From HGM12587 sp964561705 (GTDB taxonomy: Bacteria; Bacillota; Clostridia; Lachnospirales; Lachnospiraceae): DNA of 54,168 nt. The first letter of the stretch is position 1. Each line of letters opens with the position of its first letter. The stretch is taken from contig CAZLQJ010000003.1 of NCBI GenBank assembly GCA_964561705.1, positions 1 to 54,168 on the forward strand. The letters run 5' to 3'. Position numbers and translations under genes: made by a program. Positions 6,988 to 16,100 of the stretch are shown piece after piece. The notes under the pieces are model-generated. The model saw nothing but the letters and a program-made list of their open reading frames with translations, ran no database searches and was not told the origin of the DNA.

Positions 6988-8027
6988 AAAAAATAGTTGC
7001 AATGTTACTTACATTGACGGCAGCAGCCGGACTCTTTGCCGGATGCAGCGGAGTCCCTGTGGCGATGGAAATCCCTGTGGAGGATACAAAAAAAGAAGAA
7101 GTTGCCGCAGACAGTGATTCATTGAAAACAGGTTTATTTGTATCTGCAAGTCAGACGGTTGAAAATGCAGCGGGAGATGGTGAAGGGAATGCTGTAACGG
7201 ATATTTCTATCATTGCAGTGACCGTTGACGGAAGTGGTGTCATTGAATCTTGTGTGATTGATGCAATCCAGGGGAAGATTTCTGTGGATGCGAATGGCCA
7301 GGTGACAGCGGGTACAGAGGAAATCTTCAGTAAAAATGAATTGGGTGAAGCTTATGGTATGAAGCAGTTTTCCCCGATTGGAAAAGAATGGAATGAACAG
7401 GCAGCAGCCATTGCAGAATATGCAGAAGGAAAAACGATTGAGGAATTAAAAAATGGTGCCATAGATGAAACCGGCGCAGTGAAGGATGCAGATCTGGCAT
7501 CTTCTGCAACCATTTATCTGGGTGGTTTTATCAGTGGGATTGAGGAAGCGGTAAATCAGGCCCGGTATCTTGGGGCAAAGAAGGGAGACAGACTGGTATT
7601 GACAGCCATTTCTAATGGTGCATCCAGCAGTTCTGCCACAGAAGAAACACAGGGAAATGCTTCCGTTACTTCGAATATGACCGCATTAACCATGAAAGAA
7701 GAGGTAATTACAAGCTGTATCATTGATGCAGTACAGTCCACAGCTGCATTCGGATCTGACGGTATTTTTGCAGAAGATGTGGAAAGCGTAGTTTTATCTA
7801 AAAATCAATTGGGCGAATCCTATGGATTGAAACAGTTTTCCCCGATTGGAAAAGAATGGAATGAACAGGCTGCAGGATTTAGCAGTTATATTACAGGAAA
7901 GACATTGGAGGAGGTCAAAGGGATTGCACTGACAGAGACCACAGCACCGGCTGAGGCGGATCTGGCTTCTTCCGTAACCATTGCGGTAGGTGACTTTATG
8001 GCATTGATCGAAAAAGCCACAAACTAA
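6984..8027 (+). CDS. Secreted lipoprotein with an internal tandem duplication, unknown function
   Basis: 347 residues with a lipoprotein signal (TAAAGLFAGCSG, lipid-modified Cys ~21), so it is anchored outside the membrane. Two homologous modules of ~140 residues follow. Each contains ELGEAYGMKQFSPIGKEWNE or the variant QLGESYGLKQFSPIGKEWNE, then a GKTIEEL or GKTLEEV segment and an ADLASS repeat before a helical end. There is no TGAT flavinylation motif, so I do not call it a covalent FMN carrier. Its place between the Gx gene (ATGA overlap) and apbE suggests it acts with the electron-transfer proteins outside the membrane. I recognise no named family. Confidence 0.75.
   Translation: MKKIVAMLLTLTAAAGLFAGCSGVPVAMEIPVEDTKKEEVAADSDSLKTGLFVSASQTVENAAGDGEGNAVTDISIIAVTVDGSGVIESCVIDAIQGKISVDANGQVTAGTEEIFSKNELGEAYGMKQFSPIGKEWNEQAAAIAEYAEGKTIEELKNGAIDETGAVKDADLASSATIYLGGFISGIEEAVNQARYLGAKKGDRLVLTAISNGASSSSATEETQGNASVTSNMTALTMKEEVITSCIIDAVQSTAAFGSDGIFAEDVESVVLSKNQLGESYGLKQFSPIGKEWNEQAAGFSSYITGKTLEEVKGIALTETTAPAEADLASSVTIAVGDFMALIEKATN
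7365..7402 (+). repeat. Direct repeat, copy 1 (38 bp, inside the lipoprotein gene)
   Basis: Identical to 7833-7870 over 38 bases, encoding QFSPIGKEWNEQA. It marks the internal duplication with a 468-bp period. Confidence 0.9.
7833..7870 (+). repeat. Direct repeat, copy 2 (38 bp, inside the lipoprotein gene)
   Basis: Second copy of the 38-bp identity at 7365-7402. The surrounding protein modules are clearly diverged, so this core is unusually conserved or was recently homogenised. Confidence 0.9.
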
Positions 8028-8042
8028 GAAAGAAGGATCAGG

Positions 8043-9074
8043 ATGATACGAAAAATCATATCATTGCTTTTGGCGGTGGTATTTATGACAGGTTGTGCAG
8101 CGTCGGAACAGACCGTAGGAAAAAAACGATATCAGACCACCTTTTTAACATTGTTTGATACGGTGACGACCATTGTAGGATATGCAGATACAGAAGAAGA
8201 ATTTGAAAAGATTACAGGGCAGATCCATGAAGAACTGGAGGTCTATCATCAGTTCTTTGATATCTACAATGATTATGAGGGGGTCCATAATATAAAGACC
8301 ATCAATGACCAGGCCGGGATTGCACCGGTGAAAGTCAATGCAAGGATCATTGATTTTTTAAAAGATTGTAAGGAATATTATGAATTGACCAACGGAAGAG
8401 TCAATATTGCCATGGGCAGTGTTCTGCGGCTGTGGCATGAAGAAAGAGAAAACGGGATCCACGATCCGGAACATGCAAAGCTCCCAAAAGAAGAGGCATT
8501 ACAGGAAGCAGCAAAGCATTGCAACATGGATACCGTGGTCATTGATGAGAAAGCAGGTACGGTTTATCTGGAAGATCCGGAACAAAGTCTGGATGTGGGA
8601 GCTGTTGCAAAGGGCTGGTCAACAGAGCAGGTATGCAAAAATGCACCTTCCGGACTTTTGGTCAGTGTAGGTGGAAATGTACGTGCTACAGGTCCGAAAC
8701 CAGGGAAAAACAGCCCGTGGACCGTAGGAATTCAGGCACCGGATGGTGATGCGGAGGATTATCTGCATACAATCTATGTGGATCATGAAAGCGTTGTGAC
8801 CAGCGGTGATTATCAAAGATATTATATGGTGGACGGAAAAACGTATCATCATATCATTGATCCGGATACGTTATATCCGGCTGCAAAATGGAGAGCGGTC
8901 AGTATTGTCTGTGAAGATTCCGGTCTTGCAGATGCACTCTCTACCGCACTTTTTATGCTCCCGATGGAAGAAGGGCAAAAACTGCTGGATCAATGCGATG
9001 CATGCGCGATCTGGGTTGGCTCTGAGGGAGAAATCTATTACAGTACAGGATTTAAAGCGTTGATTAAAACTTGA
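8043..9074 (+). CDS. apbE: FAD:protein FMN transferase (ApbE family lipoprotein)
   Basis: ApbE moves FMN from FAD onto a Thr/Ser in D-x-x-(S/T)-G-A-(S/T) motifs of exported or membrane proteins. The protein has 343 residues with a lipoprotein signal (VVFMTGCAAS, Cys ~19), so it acts outside the membrane. Family pieces include FLTLFDTVTTIVGY, VNIAMGSVLRLWHE, LDVGAVAKGWSTEQV, LLVSVGGNVRATGPKPG, VTSGDYQRYYMVDGKTYHHI and DPDTLYPA. Likely targets are encoded downstream: RnfD (DALTGAT) and RnfG (DAMTGAT). It sits 15 bases after the lipoprotein gene and 18 before rnfC, in one operon. Confidence 0.95.
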   Translation: MIRKIISLLLAVVFMTGCAASEQTVGKKRYQTTFLTLFDTVTTIVGYADTEEEFEKITGQIHEELEVYHQFFDIYNDYEGVHNIKTINDQAGIAPVKVNARIIDFLKDCKEYYELTNGRVNIAMGSVLRLWHEERENGIHDPEHAKLPKEEALQEAAKHCNMDTVVIDEKAGTVYLEDPEQSLDVGAVAKGWSTEQVCKNAPSGLLVSVGGNVRATGPKPGKNSPWTVGIQAPDGDAEDYLHTIYVDHESVVTSGDYQRYYMVDGKTYHHIIDPDTLYPAAKWRAVSIVCEDSGLADALSTALFMLPMEEGQKLLDQCDACAIWVGSEGEIYYSTGFKALIKT

Positions 9075-9092
9075 TATGAATGAGGTGAAAAA

Positions 9093-10403
9093 ATGAAAAG
9101 CTTATTTTTTGGAGGAATACATCCGGCAGACCGTAAGGAATTATCAGCATCCGCACCGCTGAAGTCTGCCAATGCACCAAAGCAGGTCGTGATTCCAATG
9201 TCACAGCACATTGGGAATCATTGTACGGTACAGGTAGCGGTAGGAGATCAGGTGAAGAAGGGGCAGAAGATTGGTGACGGAGAAGGTTTATGTGTTCCGG
9301 TCCATGCATCTGTTTCGGGAAAGGTGACGGCGATTGAGCCAAGACGGCATCCAAATGGAAGAGAAGTCCTCGCTGTTGTGATCGAAAATGATTTTCAGGA
9401 TACAACTGACACATCTATGACTGCCCATGAGGATTATGCCGGATTAAGTGATGATGAAATCATCGCAATCATTCGTGAGGCTGGGATTGTAGGTATGGGT
9501 GGTGCCACCTTTGCAACCAATATTAAGACTGCATCCAGCATGGAAAAGGTAGATACATTGATTGCTAATGCCTGTGAATGTGAGCCTTATATTACATCCG
9601 ATGATATGCTGCTTCGTACTTATCCACAGCAGGTTTTGGAAGGAATGAGAATTATTTGTCAGATTCTGAATCCCAAAAGAGTTGTGCTTGCAGTTGAAGC
9701 AAATAAAAAAGAAGCCATTGAGGTGTTAAAAAAAGAGTTACAGAATGATCAACAGATTGAACTTTGCGTACTTCCGACACGTTATCCGCAGGGAGCGGAA
9801 AAACAGCTGGTACAGACTGTGACAGGAAAGGAAATCGCACCAGGACAGCTTCCGGCATCCGTGGGAGCAGCCGTATTTAATGTGGCAACCTTTGCGTTTA
9901 CCTATCGGGCTGTCTGCTTAGGTCAGCCTGTAACAGAGCGTATTGTGACCGTCAGCGGAGAAGCGGTAAAAAATCCGGGCAACTTTACCACCAGAATCGG
10001 AACAAGTTTTGAGGAACTGGTAGAAAACGCTGGAGGATTGAAAGAAGAGACATGGAAGGTAATCGCTGGAGGACCGATGATGGGATTTGGGCAGGAAGAT
10101 CTGTCTGCTTGCACGATTAAGGGAACCAGTTCGATCCTCTGTTTGACACAGGAACAAAATGGAGAAGCAAAGGAAGCTCCGGTTTGTATTCGCTGTGGGG
10201 CATGTTTAGATGCCTGCCCGATGAAACTTCAGCCGCTTTATCTTTATGCATATGAAAAGAAGCAGGATCTTGAAGCATTGAACCGGCTTCATCTTATGGA
10301 TTGTATCGAATGTGGCTGTTGTGCCTATCTTTGTCCGGGCAAGCTGCCGCTGGTAGAACGTTTTAGAAATGGGAAAAAACTCTTAAAGGAGGGCGCAAAA
10401 TAA
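9093..10403 (+). CDS. rnfC: Electron transport complex subunit RnfC
   Basis: Peripheral cytoplasmic subunit that takes electrons from NADH in Rnf complexes. 436 residues. The N-terminal signature FFGGIHPADRKELS is followed by a biotin-like fold (VGDQVKKGQKIGDGEG), the flavin/NADH domain with GIVGMGGATFATNIK and NACECEPYITSDD, and two C-terminal 4Fe-4S sites: C365/368/371/375 (CIRCGACLDACP) and C404/407/410/414 (CIECGCCAYLCP). All expected ligands are present. It overlaps rnfD by one base. Unusually, no RnfA, RnfE or RnfB gene follows. Confidence 0.95.
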   Translation: MKSLFFGGIHPADRKELSASAPLKSANAPKQVVIPMSQHIGNHCTVQVAVGDQVKKGQKIGDGEGLCVPVHASVSGKVTAIEPRRHPNGREVLAVVIENDFQDTTDTSMTAHEDYAGLSDDEIIAIIREAGIVGMGGATFATNIKTASSMEKVDTLIANACECEPYITSDDMLLRTYPQQVLEGMRIICQILNPKRVVLAVEANKKEAIEVLKKELQNDQQIELCVLPTRYPQGAEKQLVQTVTGKEIAPGQLPASVGAAVFNVATFAFTYRAVCLGQPVTERIVTVSGEAVKNPGNFTTRIGTSFEELVENAGGLKEETWKVIAGGPMMGFGQEDLSACTIKGTSSILCLTQEQNGEAKEAPVCIRCGACLDACPMKLQPLYLYAYEKKQDLEALNRLHLMDCIECGCCAYLCPGKLPLVERFRNGKKLLKEGAK

Positions 10404-11383
10404 TGAAATTTGAAGTTACTTCTTCGCCGCATATCCGGGGAAAAAGAAATACCGGAAATGTAATGCGAGATGTGATCCTTGCATTACTTCCGGCACTATT
10501 GGTCGGGATCTTAAAATTTGGTCTGAATGCACTTTTGATGATGCTTGTGAGTGTAGGAGCTGCAGTTGCTGCAGAATGGATTTTCGGCAGAATCGTATAT
10601 CATAGAAATACAGTTAAGGATCTTTCAGCGGTTGTTACCGGAATGTTGTTGGCGATGACGCTGCCTTCCACAGTTCCATATTGGCTGGCTGCCTTGGGCA
10701 GTGTGTTTGCCGTGGTGGTTGTAAAAGGGCTTTGCGGCGGTCTTGGAAAAAATATATTTAATCCAGCCTTGGGCGCAAGAGCTTTTCTGGTACTGTTCTG
10801 GCCGGTATACATGGTTCGTTATATGGCAGCAGGAGGTGCAGATGCACTTACAGGTGCTACCTGGGGAACCGCAGATCTGACAGCCAGTGCAACACCGTTG
10901 CATCATATGCAGATGCCGGCATTACCGGAGGAAAGCCTTCTGGATATGTTTTTGGGAAATATCAGCGGAAGTATGGGAGAAGTATGTACTCTGGCACTTT
11001 TGATCGGAGGTATTTACCTGATTGTCAGGAGAGTCATTTCTGTCAGAATCCCGGCGTCATATCTTGGTACGGTAGCAGTTCTTTCTTTCATCTTTTCTAA
11101 AGGTGACAATGCCTTTTTGTGGATGATGTATAGTCTTTTAGGAGGCGGTGTCATGTTGGGTGCATTTTTTATGGCAACTGATTATGCAACTTCTCCGGTG
11201 ACACCGAAAGGACAGATCCTTTATGGTGCAGGATGCGGGATTCTTACCGTCATCTTCCGTTATTTTGGATTATTTCCGGAAGGTGTTACTTATGCGATCC
11301 TGTTGATGAACGGATGTGCATGGGCGATTGACCGTTATACGGCACCGCGCAGATTTGGAACGAAGAAAGGAGAAGCTGTATGA
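10403..11383 (+). CDS. rnfD: Electron transport complex subunit RnfD
   Basis: Integral membrane subunit of 326 residues with ~8-10 predicted TM helices. The start SSPHIRGKRNT, the segment VTGMLLAMTLPSTVPYW, the GGLGKNIFNPALGARAF motif, and the C-terminal FFMATDYATSPVTPKGQI are typical RnfD/NqrB features. DALTGAT at ~147-153 fits the ApbE target pattern, and SATPL follows near residue 161-165; RnfD is known to carry covalent FMN on Thr in this region. It overlaps rnfG by ATGA. It probably carries electrons from RnfC across the membrane to RnfG. Confidence 0.94.
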   Translation: MKFEVTSSPHIRGKRNTGNVMRDVILALLPALLVGILKFGLNALLMMLVSVGAAVAAEWIFGRIVYHRNTVKDLSAVVTGMLLAMTLPSTVPYWLAALGSVFAVVVVKGLCGGLGKNIFNPALGARAFLVLFWPVYMVRYMAAGGADALTGATWGTADLTASATPLHHMQMPALPEESLLDMFLGNISGSMGEVCTLALLIGGIYLIVRRVISVRIPASYLGTVAVLSFIFSKGDNAFLWMMYSLLGGGVMLGAFFMATDYATSPVTPKGQILYGAGCGILTVIFRYFGLFPEGVTYAILLMNGCAWAIDRYTAPRRFGTKKGEAV

Positions 11384-11919
11384 AAATAAGATCGATCATT
11401 TTATCAATGGTTGTGACTGCGTTGATGGCACTGCTTCTTTTGGGATCACGTATGGGATTTGAGACGATTGCAGGTGTGAATGCAGAAAGGGAATTAAATG
11501 AAATGCTTGCGGCAGTGCTGCCGGGAAGCACCTCCTTTGAATGGGAAGACTGCGAGGGAGAGGATCCGGCGATCCATGCGGTTTACAAAGGGGAGACCGG
11601 TTACGTTGTAGAAGCCTCTGCTGATGGTTATGCCGGTGAGATTAGAATACTGGTAGGTGTCAGTAAGGAAGGAATGGTGATGGGACTCGTGGTTCGTGAA
11701 TTGTCGGAAACCTATGGTCTTGGTGCCAATGCCTTGACAGATACGGCATTTTTATCCCAATTTTTAGGGACTTCCGGAGATGCGGAAGTAGGAAATCAGG
11801 TAGACGCCATGACAGGTGCTACGGTTTCTTCAAAAGCAATCACAAGAGCAGTCAATGCTGCGGTTTCTTATGTAACGGGAGCTGATACGGCTTCTTCTGC
11901 AACAGAATGGGGAGGTTGA
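11380..11919 (+). CDS. rnfG: RnfG-like FMN-binding electron transport subunit
   Basis: 179 residues: one N-terminal TM helix (~5-24) followed by an outer FMN-binding domain. The flavinylation motif DAMTGATVSS is at 142-151, with T148 as the expected FMN attachment site. GEIRILVGVSKEGMVMGLVV and ETYGLG are usual RnfG features. It is slightly shorter than many RnfG proteins (~190-210). In Rnf complexes this subunit holds covalent FMN outside the membrane. Its start overlaps the rnfD stop (ATGA), and the four-helix membrane protein starts 4 bases after it. Confidence 0.93.
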   Translation: MKIRSIILSMVVTALMALLLLGSRMGFETIAGVNAERELNEMLAAVLPGSTSFEWEDCEGEDPAIHAVYKGETGYVVEASADGYAGEIRILVGVSKEGMVMGLVVRELSETYGLGANALTDTAFLSQFLGTSGDAEVGNQVDAMTGATVSSKAITRAVNAAVSYVTGADTASSATEWGG

Positions 11920-11923
11920 TCAA

Positions 11924-12355
11924 ATGAAAAAAGATACCATGATTTTAAATATGTTTCTTGCAGTGGTTTTAGGTTTCGGGCTTCTGATCGGACTTCTTTG
12001 GAGTGTCTTTTGTCCTAATGTGGTACTGAATGATTTGGATCTTCCGGCGATGGCAGCATTGATCCTGATTGCCTTACTTTTGGAGTACTTTGTGACAGGT
12101 ACCCCCAAACGTGCCTGGATCATACAGATCCTGCTTGCGGCTGTTACCTTTGCATTACTTCCGTGGGCTGCAGGACTGGAAAGTGCAGGGATTGGGCTTA
12201 CCGTTTGTGGTACGGCAGTATTTGCAGTGCTTACCTGGATGTTTGACTTCGCAGCAGAACGCATGGAGTTGACATTGGATAGAAAAAGTGTTATGGTTCC
12301 TACAGCATTTGTGATGTATCTGGCATGCCAGTGCTTTATGGGCATGTTCCTGTAG
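11924..12355 (+). CDS. Four-TM membrane protein of unknown function in the Rnf-like operon
   Basis: 143 residues with about four hydrophobic helices (roughly 8-28, 42-62, 67-87, 93-115) and a hydrophobic C-terminus (AFVMYLACQCFMGMFL). It lies where rnfE or rnfA would normally follow rnfG. However it is shorter (RnfA/E are ~190-210 residues with six helices) and lacks their conserved paired-cysteine segments, so I do not call it either. GGGGAGG precedes the ATG 4 bases after rnfG. The tight packing suggests a subunit or assembly factor of this variant complex; this is inference. Confidence is in the gene being real. Confidence 0.82.
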   Translation: MKKDTMILNMFLAVVLGFGLLIGLLWSVFCPNVVLNDLDLPAMAALILIALLLEYFVTGTPKRAWIIQILLAAVTFALLPWAAGLESAGIGLTVCGTAVFAVLTWMFDFAAERMELTLDRKSVMVPTAFVMYLACQCFMGMFL

Positions 12356-12390
12356 GGGAGTTGCATCCGTTTTACATTGGAGGAAGAAAA

Positions 12391-12969
12391 ATGTGGAGTT
12401 TTCGGTTTCTGTTTAACAGTATTTTATTAGGCGTAGGATTGGCGATGGATGCATTCTCTGTTTCTCTGGCAAATGGTCTTCATGAACCAAAGATGCAGAA
12501 AAAAAGAATGTGCGGTATTGCCGGTGTTTATGGCTTTTTTCAGGCATTGATGCCGATGATTGGTTGGATCTGTGTGCATACGGTAGTTCAGTATTTTCAG
12601 ATGTTTGAGAAATTCATTCCATGGATTGCATTGTTTTTGCTGCTGTATATCGGCGGAAGCATGCTTTTGGAAGGTATTCGGGGCGAAGAGGAAGAGGAAA
12701 GCTGCGGTGTTGGGATGAAGGCTCTGTTTATTCAGGGAATCGCAACCTCGATCGATGCTCTTTCTGTTGGATTTACCATTGCAGAGTACAATGTAGTTAT
12801 GGCCCTTGTCTGTTCTCTGATCATTGCCGCAGTGACGTTTGTAATCTGTATGGCAGGACTTCACATTGGAAAGAAGGTTGGAACCAAGCTGTCCAATAAA
12901 GCAGCCATTCTTGGCGGTGTGATCTTGATTTTTATCGGAATCGAGATCTTTGTAACAGGAGTTTTCTAA
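12391..12969 (+). CDS. MntP-family (DUF204) membrane protein, putative manganese exporter
   Basis: 193 residues from the ATG at 12391 (GGAGGAAG upstream; an earlier in-frame ATG at 12325 overlaps the previous gene and lacks a ribosome binding site). Six TM helices in two inverted halves, each with the family motif: GLAMDAFSVSLA near residue 13 and IATSIDALSVGF near residue 119. The acidic Asp residues in the membrane are those linked to Mn2+ export in MntP. The loop between halves is acidic with one Cys (GEEEEESCG). It is the last gene of the operon; a terminator follows. Whether it exports Mn2+ or serves the electron-transfer complex is open. Confidence 0.88.
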   Translation: MWSFRFLFNSILLGVGLAMDAFSVSLANGLHEPKMQKKRMCGIAGVYGFFQALMPMIGWICVHTVVQYFQMFEKFIPWIALFLLLYIGGSMLLEGIRGEEEEESCGVGMKALFIQGIATSIDALSVGFTIAEYNVVMALVCSLIIAAVTFVICMAGLHIGKKVGTKLSNKAAILGGVILIFIGIEIFVTGVF

Positions 12970-12987
12970 TTTAATGATGATATGAAA

Positions 12988-13014
12988 AACAGTTCTTTCG
13001 GGAACTGTTTTTTT
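12988..13014 (+). terminator. Terminator of the Rnf-like operon
   Basis: Stem aacagttc / gaactgtt with a 6-base loop followed by a long T run, 19 bases after the MntP-like stop codon. Confidence 0.88.
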
Positions 13015-13117
13015 ATTGAAAATATGGATGAAAACAACAAAATTATGATTGTTTTTTTGAAAAATTTATGCAATGATGATAAAAAAGGATTTGGATGATA
13101 TTTTAGGAGGAAGACTC

Positions 13118-16100
13118 ATGAAATTTAGAAAAATAATGTTATCGCTTATGACAGCTGTAATGTTTGTTGGATTGTTTGGAACAGCAGCTGTTGCAGAGGA
13201 ACAAAAAAGTAGTGCAGGGAACTGTTTTGAAGTAGGGGACTATCAGGAGATTTCTGTGCAGGGAACTGTTGCAGAAAATGACAAAGCGCCGGATTTTACT
13301 TCCTTTGGAGGAAATTTTGAAGGCGGGGATTATTTGAAATATACAGGAATTGATTTTGAAACGGGAGCGTATCAGCAGATTTTGTTATCTGCATCCGCAC
13401 GACGTGGACAGGCAGGAAAGCAGATTGAACTACATGTTGATTCACCAAAGGGGACAAAAATCGGTCAGATATCTTTAACAGAAGTTGAGACCGATCAGCA
13501 GTTTCGGGATTGCTATGCTCCAATTTCATCGGTGACTGGGGTTCATGATTTATATTTGGTTTTTTTACAGGATACAGAAGTGAATTTGGATTTCTTTACA
13601 TTTTCCTCTTATGATGGAGAAAAGGATACAGCGGAAGAAAAGGATGCCCGTATGCAATGGTGGAGAGATGCCCGTTATGGACAGTTTATCCATTTTGGCG
13701 CCTATGCGCAGCTGGGCGGGGTATATAATGGACGTACCACAACTTATGCGGAATGGATCATGAGTGATCTGGGAATTTCAAAGCAGGATTATGAAAATGC
13801 TGCTGCAAGTCCTTTTAATCCTATAGATTTTGATGCAGAAGAAATTGTGCAGCTCGCCAAAGACGCCGGTCAAAAATATATCATTTTTACTTCCCGTCAT
13901 CATGAGGGATTAAGTATGTATGATACAAAAATCCGTGGATTTAAAGATTATTCGTTGTTTTCATTCTGTAATCATGGAGCATATACCGGAAAAGACCCGG
14001 TAGCAGAGCTTTCCAAAGCCTGTGAGAAGGAAGGAATCGAATTCGGTGTATATTATACCATTATGGAATGGCATGATTCCGCTCAGACAGGTCTGGGTTA
14101 TCAGCCGACGATCAGTGATAAAGAAGAGTATAAGACCCGTATGAAAGCGCAGTTAAGGGAACTGATTGAAGATTACCATGTAAAGGTGCTGTTCTTTGAT
14201 GGGGAATGGACAAACTGGTGGACCAAGGCAGACGGAGAAGAACTCTATCGCTATTTGAGAACGCTGGACCCGGAGGTGATCGTTAATAACCGTGTTGGGA
14301 AAAGAGCACAGGAAGATGGAGATTATGGAACACCGGAGCAGGAAATTCCATCCACCGGTTTGGATTATGATTGGGAAAGCTGTATGACACTGAATGGTTC
14401 CTGGGGATATCATAAAAATGATAACAACTGGAAAGATGCCAATACAGTCATTGATAACCTGATTCTTTGTGCATCCAAGGGTGGAAATTATCTTTTAAAT
14501 ATCGGACCGGATGCTGCAGGCAATGTTCCGGAAAAAAGTGTAGAGATATTGACAGAGGCAGGAAAATGGATCAGGAAATATGGGGACAGTATCTATGGAA
14601 CCAGAGCTTCCTGTTATGAAAATCTGCCGAGTGGCGTTTATGCGACGACAAAAGAAGGAAAGGTTTATCTTCATATGACCAATGGCGTGAAAGGTTCACA
14701 GCTTATGATTCCGGGTCTGAAAAATGAGATTTTGGATATTTCTGTGATGGGATCAGAGCAGAGTCTTTCTTATGAAGTGATCCGGGGAAATCTTTCCATA
14801 GATCTTTCAGAGATAGAAGAGGAAGATTATGATACAGTCATCGAGATCAGTTTGGAAGGGCTTCCGAAGGTCAATGAATCCGGGACGGAAGAAAATTTGG
14901 CACTGAAAGCGGATAAGGTTAGTGGAACAAATCAGTACGGAACAAATTTTGCACCACAAAAAGCAATTGATCATGATGATAGTACAAGATGGGCCACAAA
15001 GGATCATACTTCCAGTGCAGATCTTGTTTTGGAATATCAGGATCCGGTGACGGTCAATGGAGTAAGAATTTTAAATTATAATAAACCAAATACGAAGAAT
15101 TGGGTCAAGGACTACAGCATTGATTACTGGGATGGAAACCAGTGGGTTTGTGCATTTCAGGATACAGAAATGGGAGATGAAGAAAATCTGGAATTTGAAG
15201 CAGTAACTTCGCAGCGTTTCCGTTTGCATATGACCAATGCCAGCAATCCGTCCATTTACGAATTTCAGCTGTTTTACCGTGAAGAAACGAAAATTGAAAT
15301 CACAAAGCCGGAAATTCTGCCGGCACAAACTTCTCGTCCGGAAGGACTTCCGATTTGTACATCAAAGACGGAGTTTGCAGGAATCTACAGCGGTGGATCC
15401 AAGGTTTATGTCCAGGTAAAGGGAAATAATTATTCTTCAAAAGTATATCCGGCACAGGCATCGGATGGCATGTTTCGGGTGACTTTGGAGGAACTTCAAT
15501 TATCTGGAAAGTATGATGTGAAAGTAACCTTGAAAGATGATGACGATTCAGTGTTGGCTGTGGATGTGATCAGTGTATATTTCAGAGAACAGGAAAATCT
15601 GGCACTTGGAAAAAAAGTAACAGTATCTTCCTGTTATGAAGAACTGGAAGGGTATGATGGAGCCGCAGCAACGGATGGATATATTGGTACCAGATGGTCA
15701 CCGGCAGATACCGATCCGGCGCCGTGGATGATCGTAGATCTTGGGGAAGAGACTGTATTCGATCAGTTGATCCTCAATGAACTTTATGATACATGGAACA
15801 CTCCGAATGATTATCGATGCAGAAAATTTTCAATAGAGGCATTTTATGGAGAAGCATGGCATAAAATATATGAGGACACTTTGATTGGAGAAGAAAAGGT
15901 AATCCAATTGGAACATGCGGTATCAGCGTCCGGATTAAGGCTTCAGATTTTAGAAAGTCGTGAACTTGCAAATGGAAGCATGCCGCCGGCGAATATTGTA
16001 GAATTTGAGATTTATAAAACAGAAAAAGCGACTTTGCCGGACAAAGAACCGTCAGAGGATCAGAACCCGGAAACAGAGAAGGTGACAGCAGTTTTTCCAG

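Noticed and set aside
11920..12366. Minus-strand 148-residue reading frame
   Set aside because: It lies fully opposite the four-TM gene, which has proper ribosome binding site, operon spacing and hydrophobic helices.
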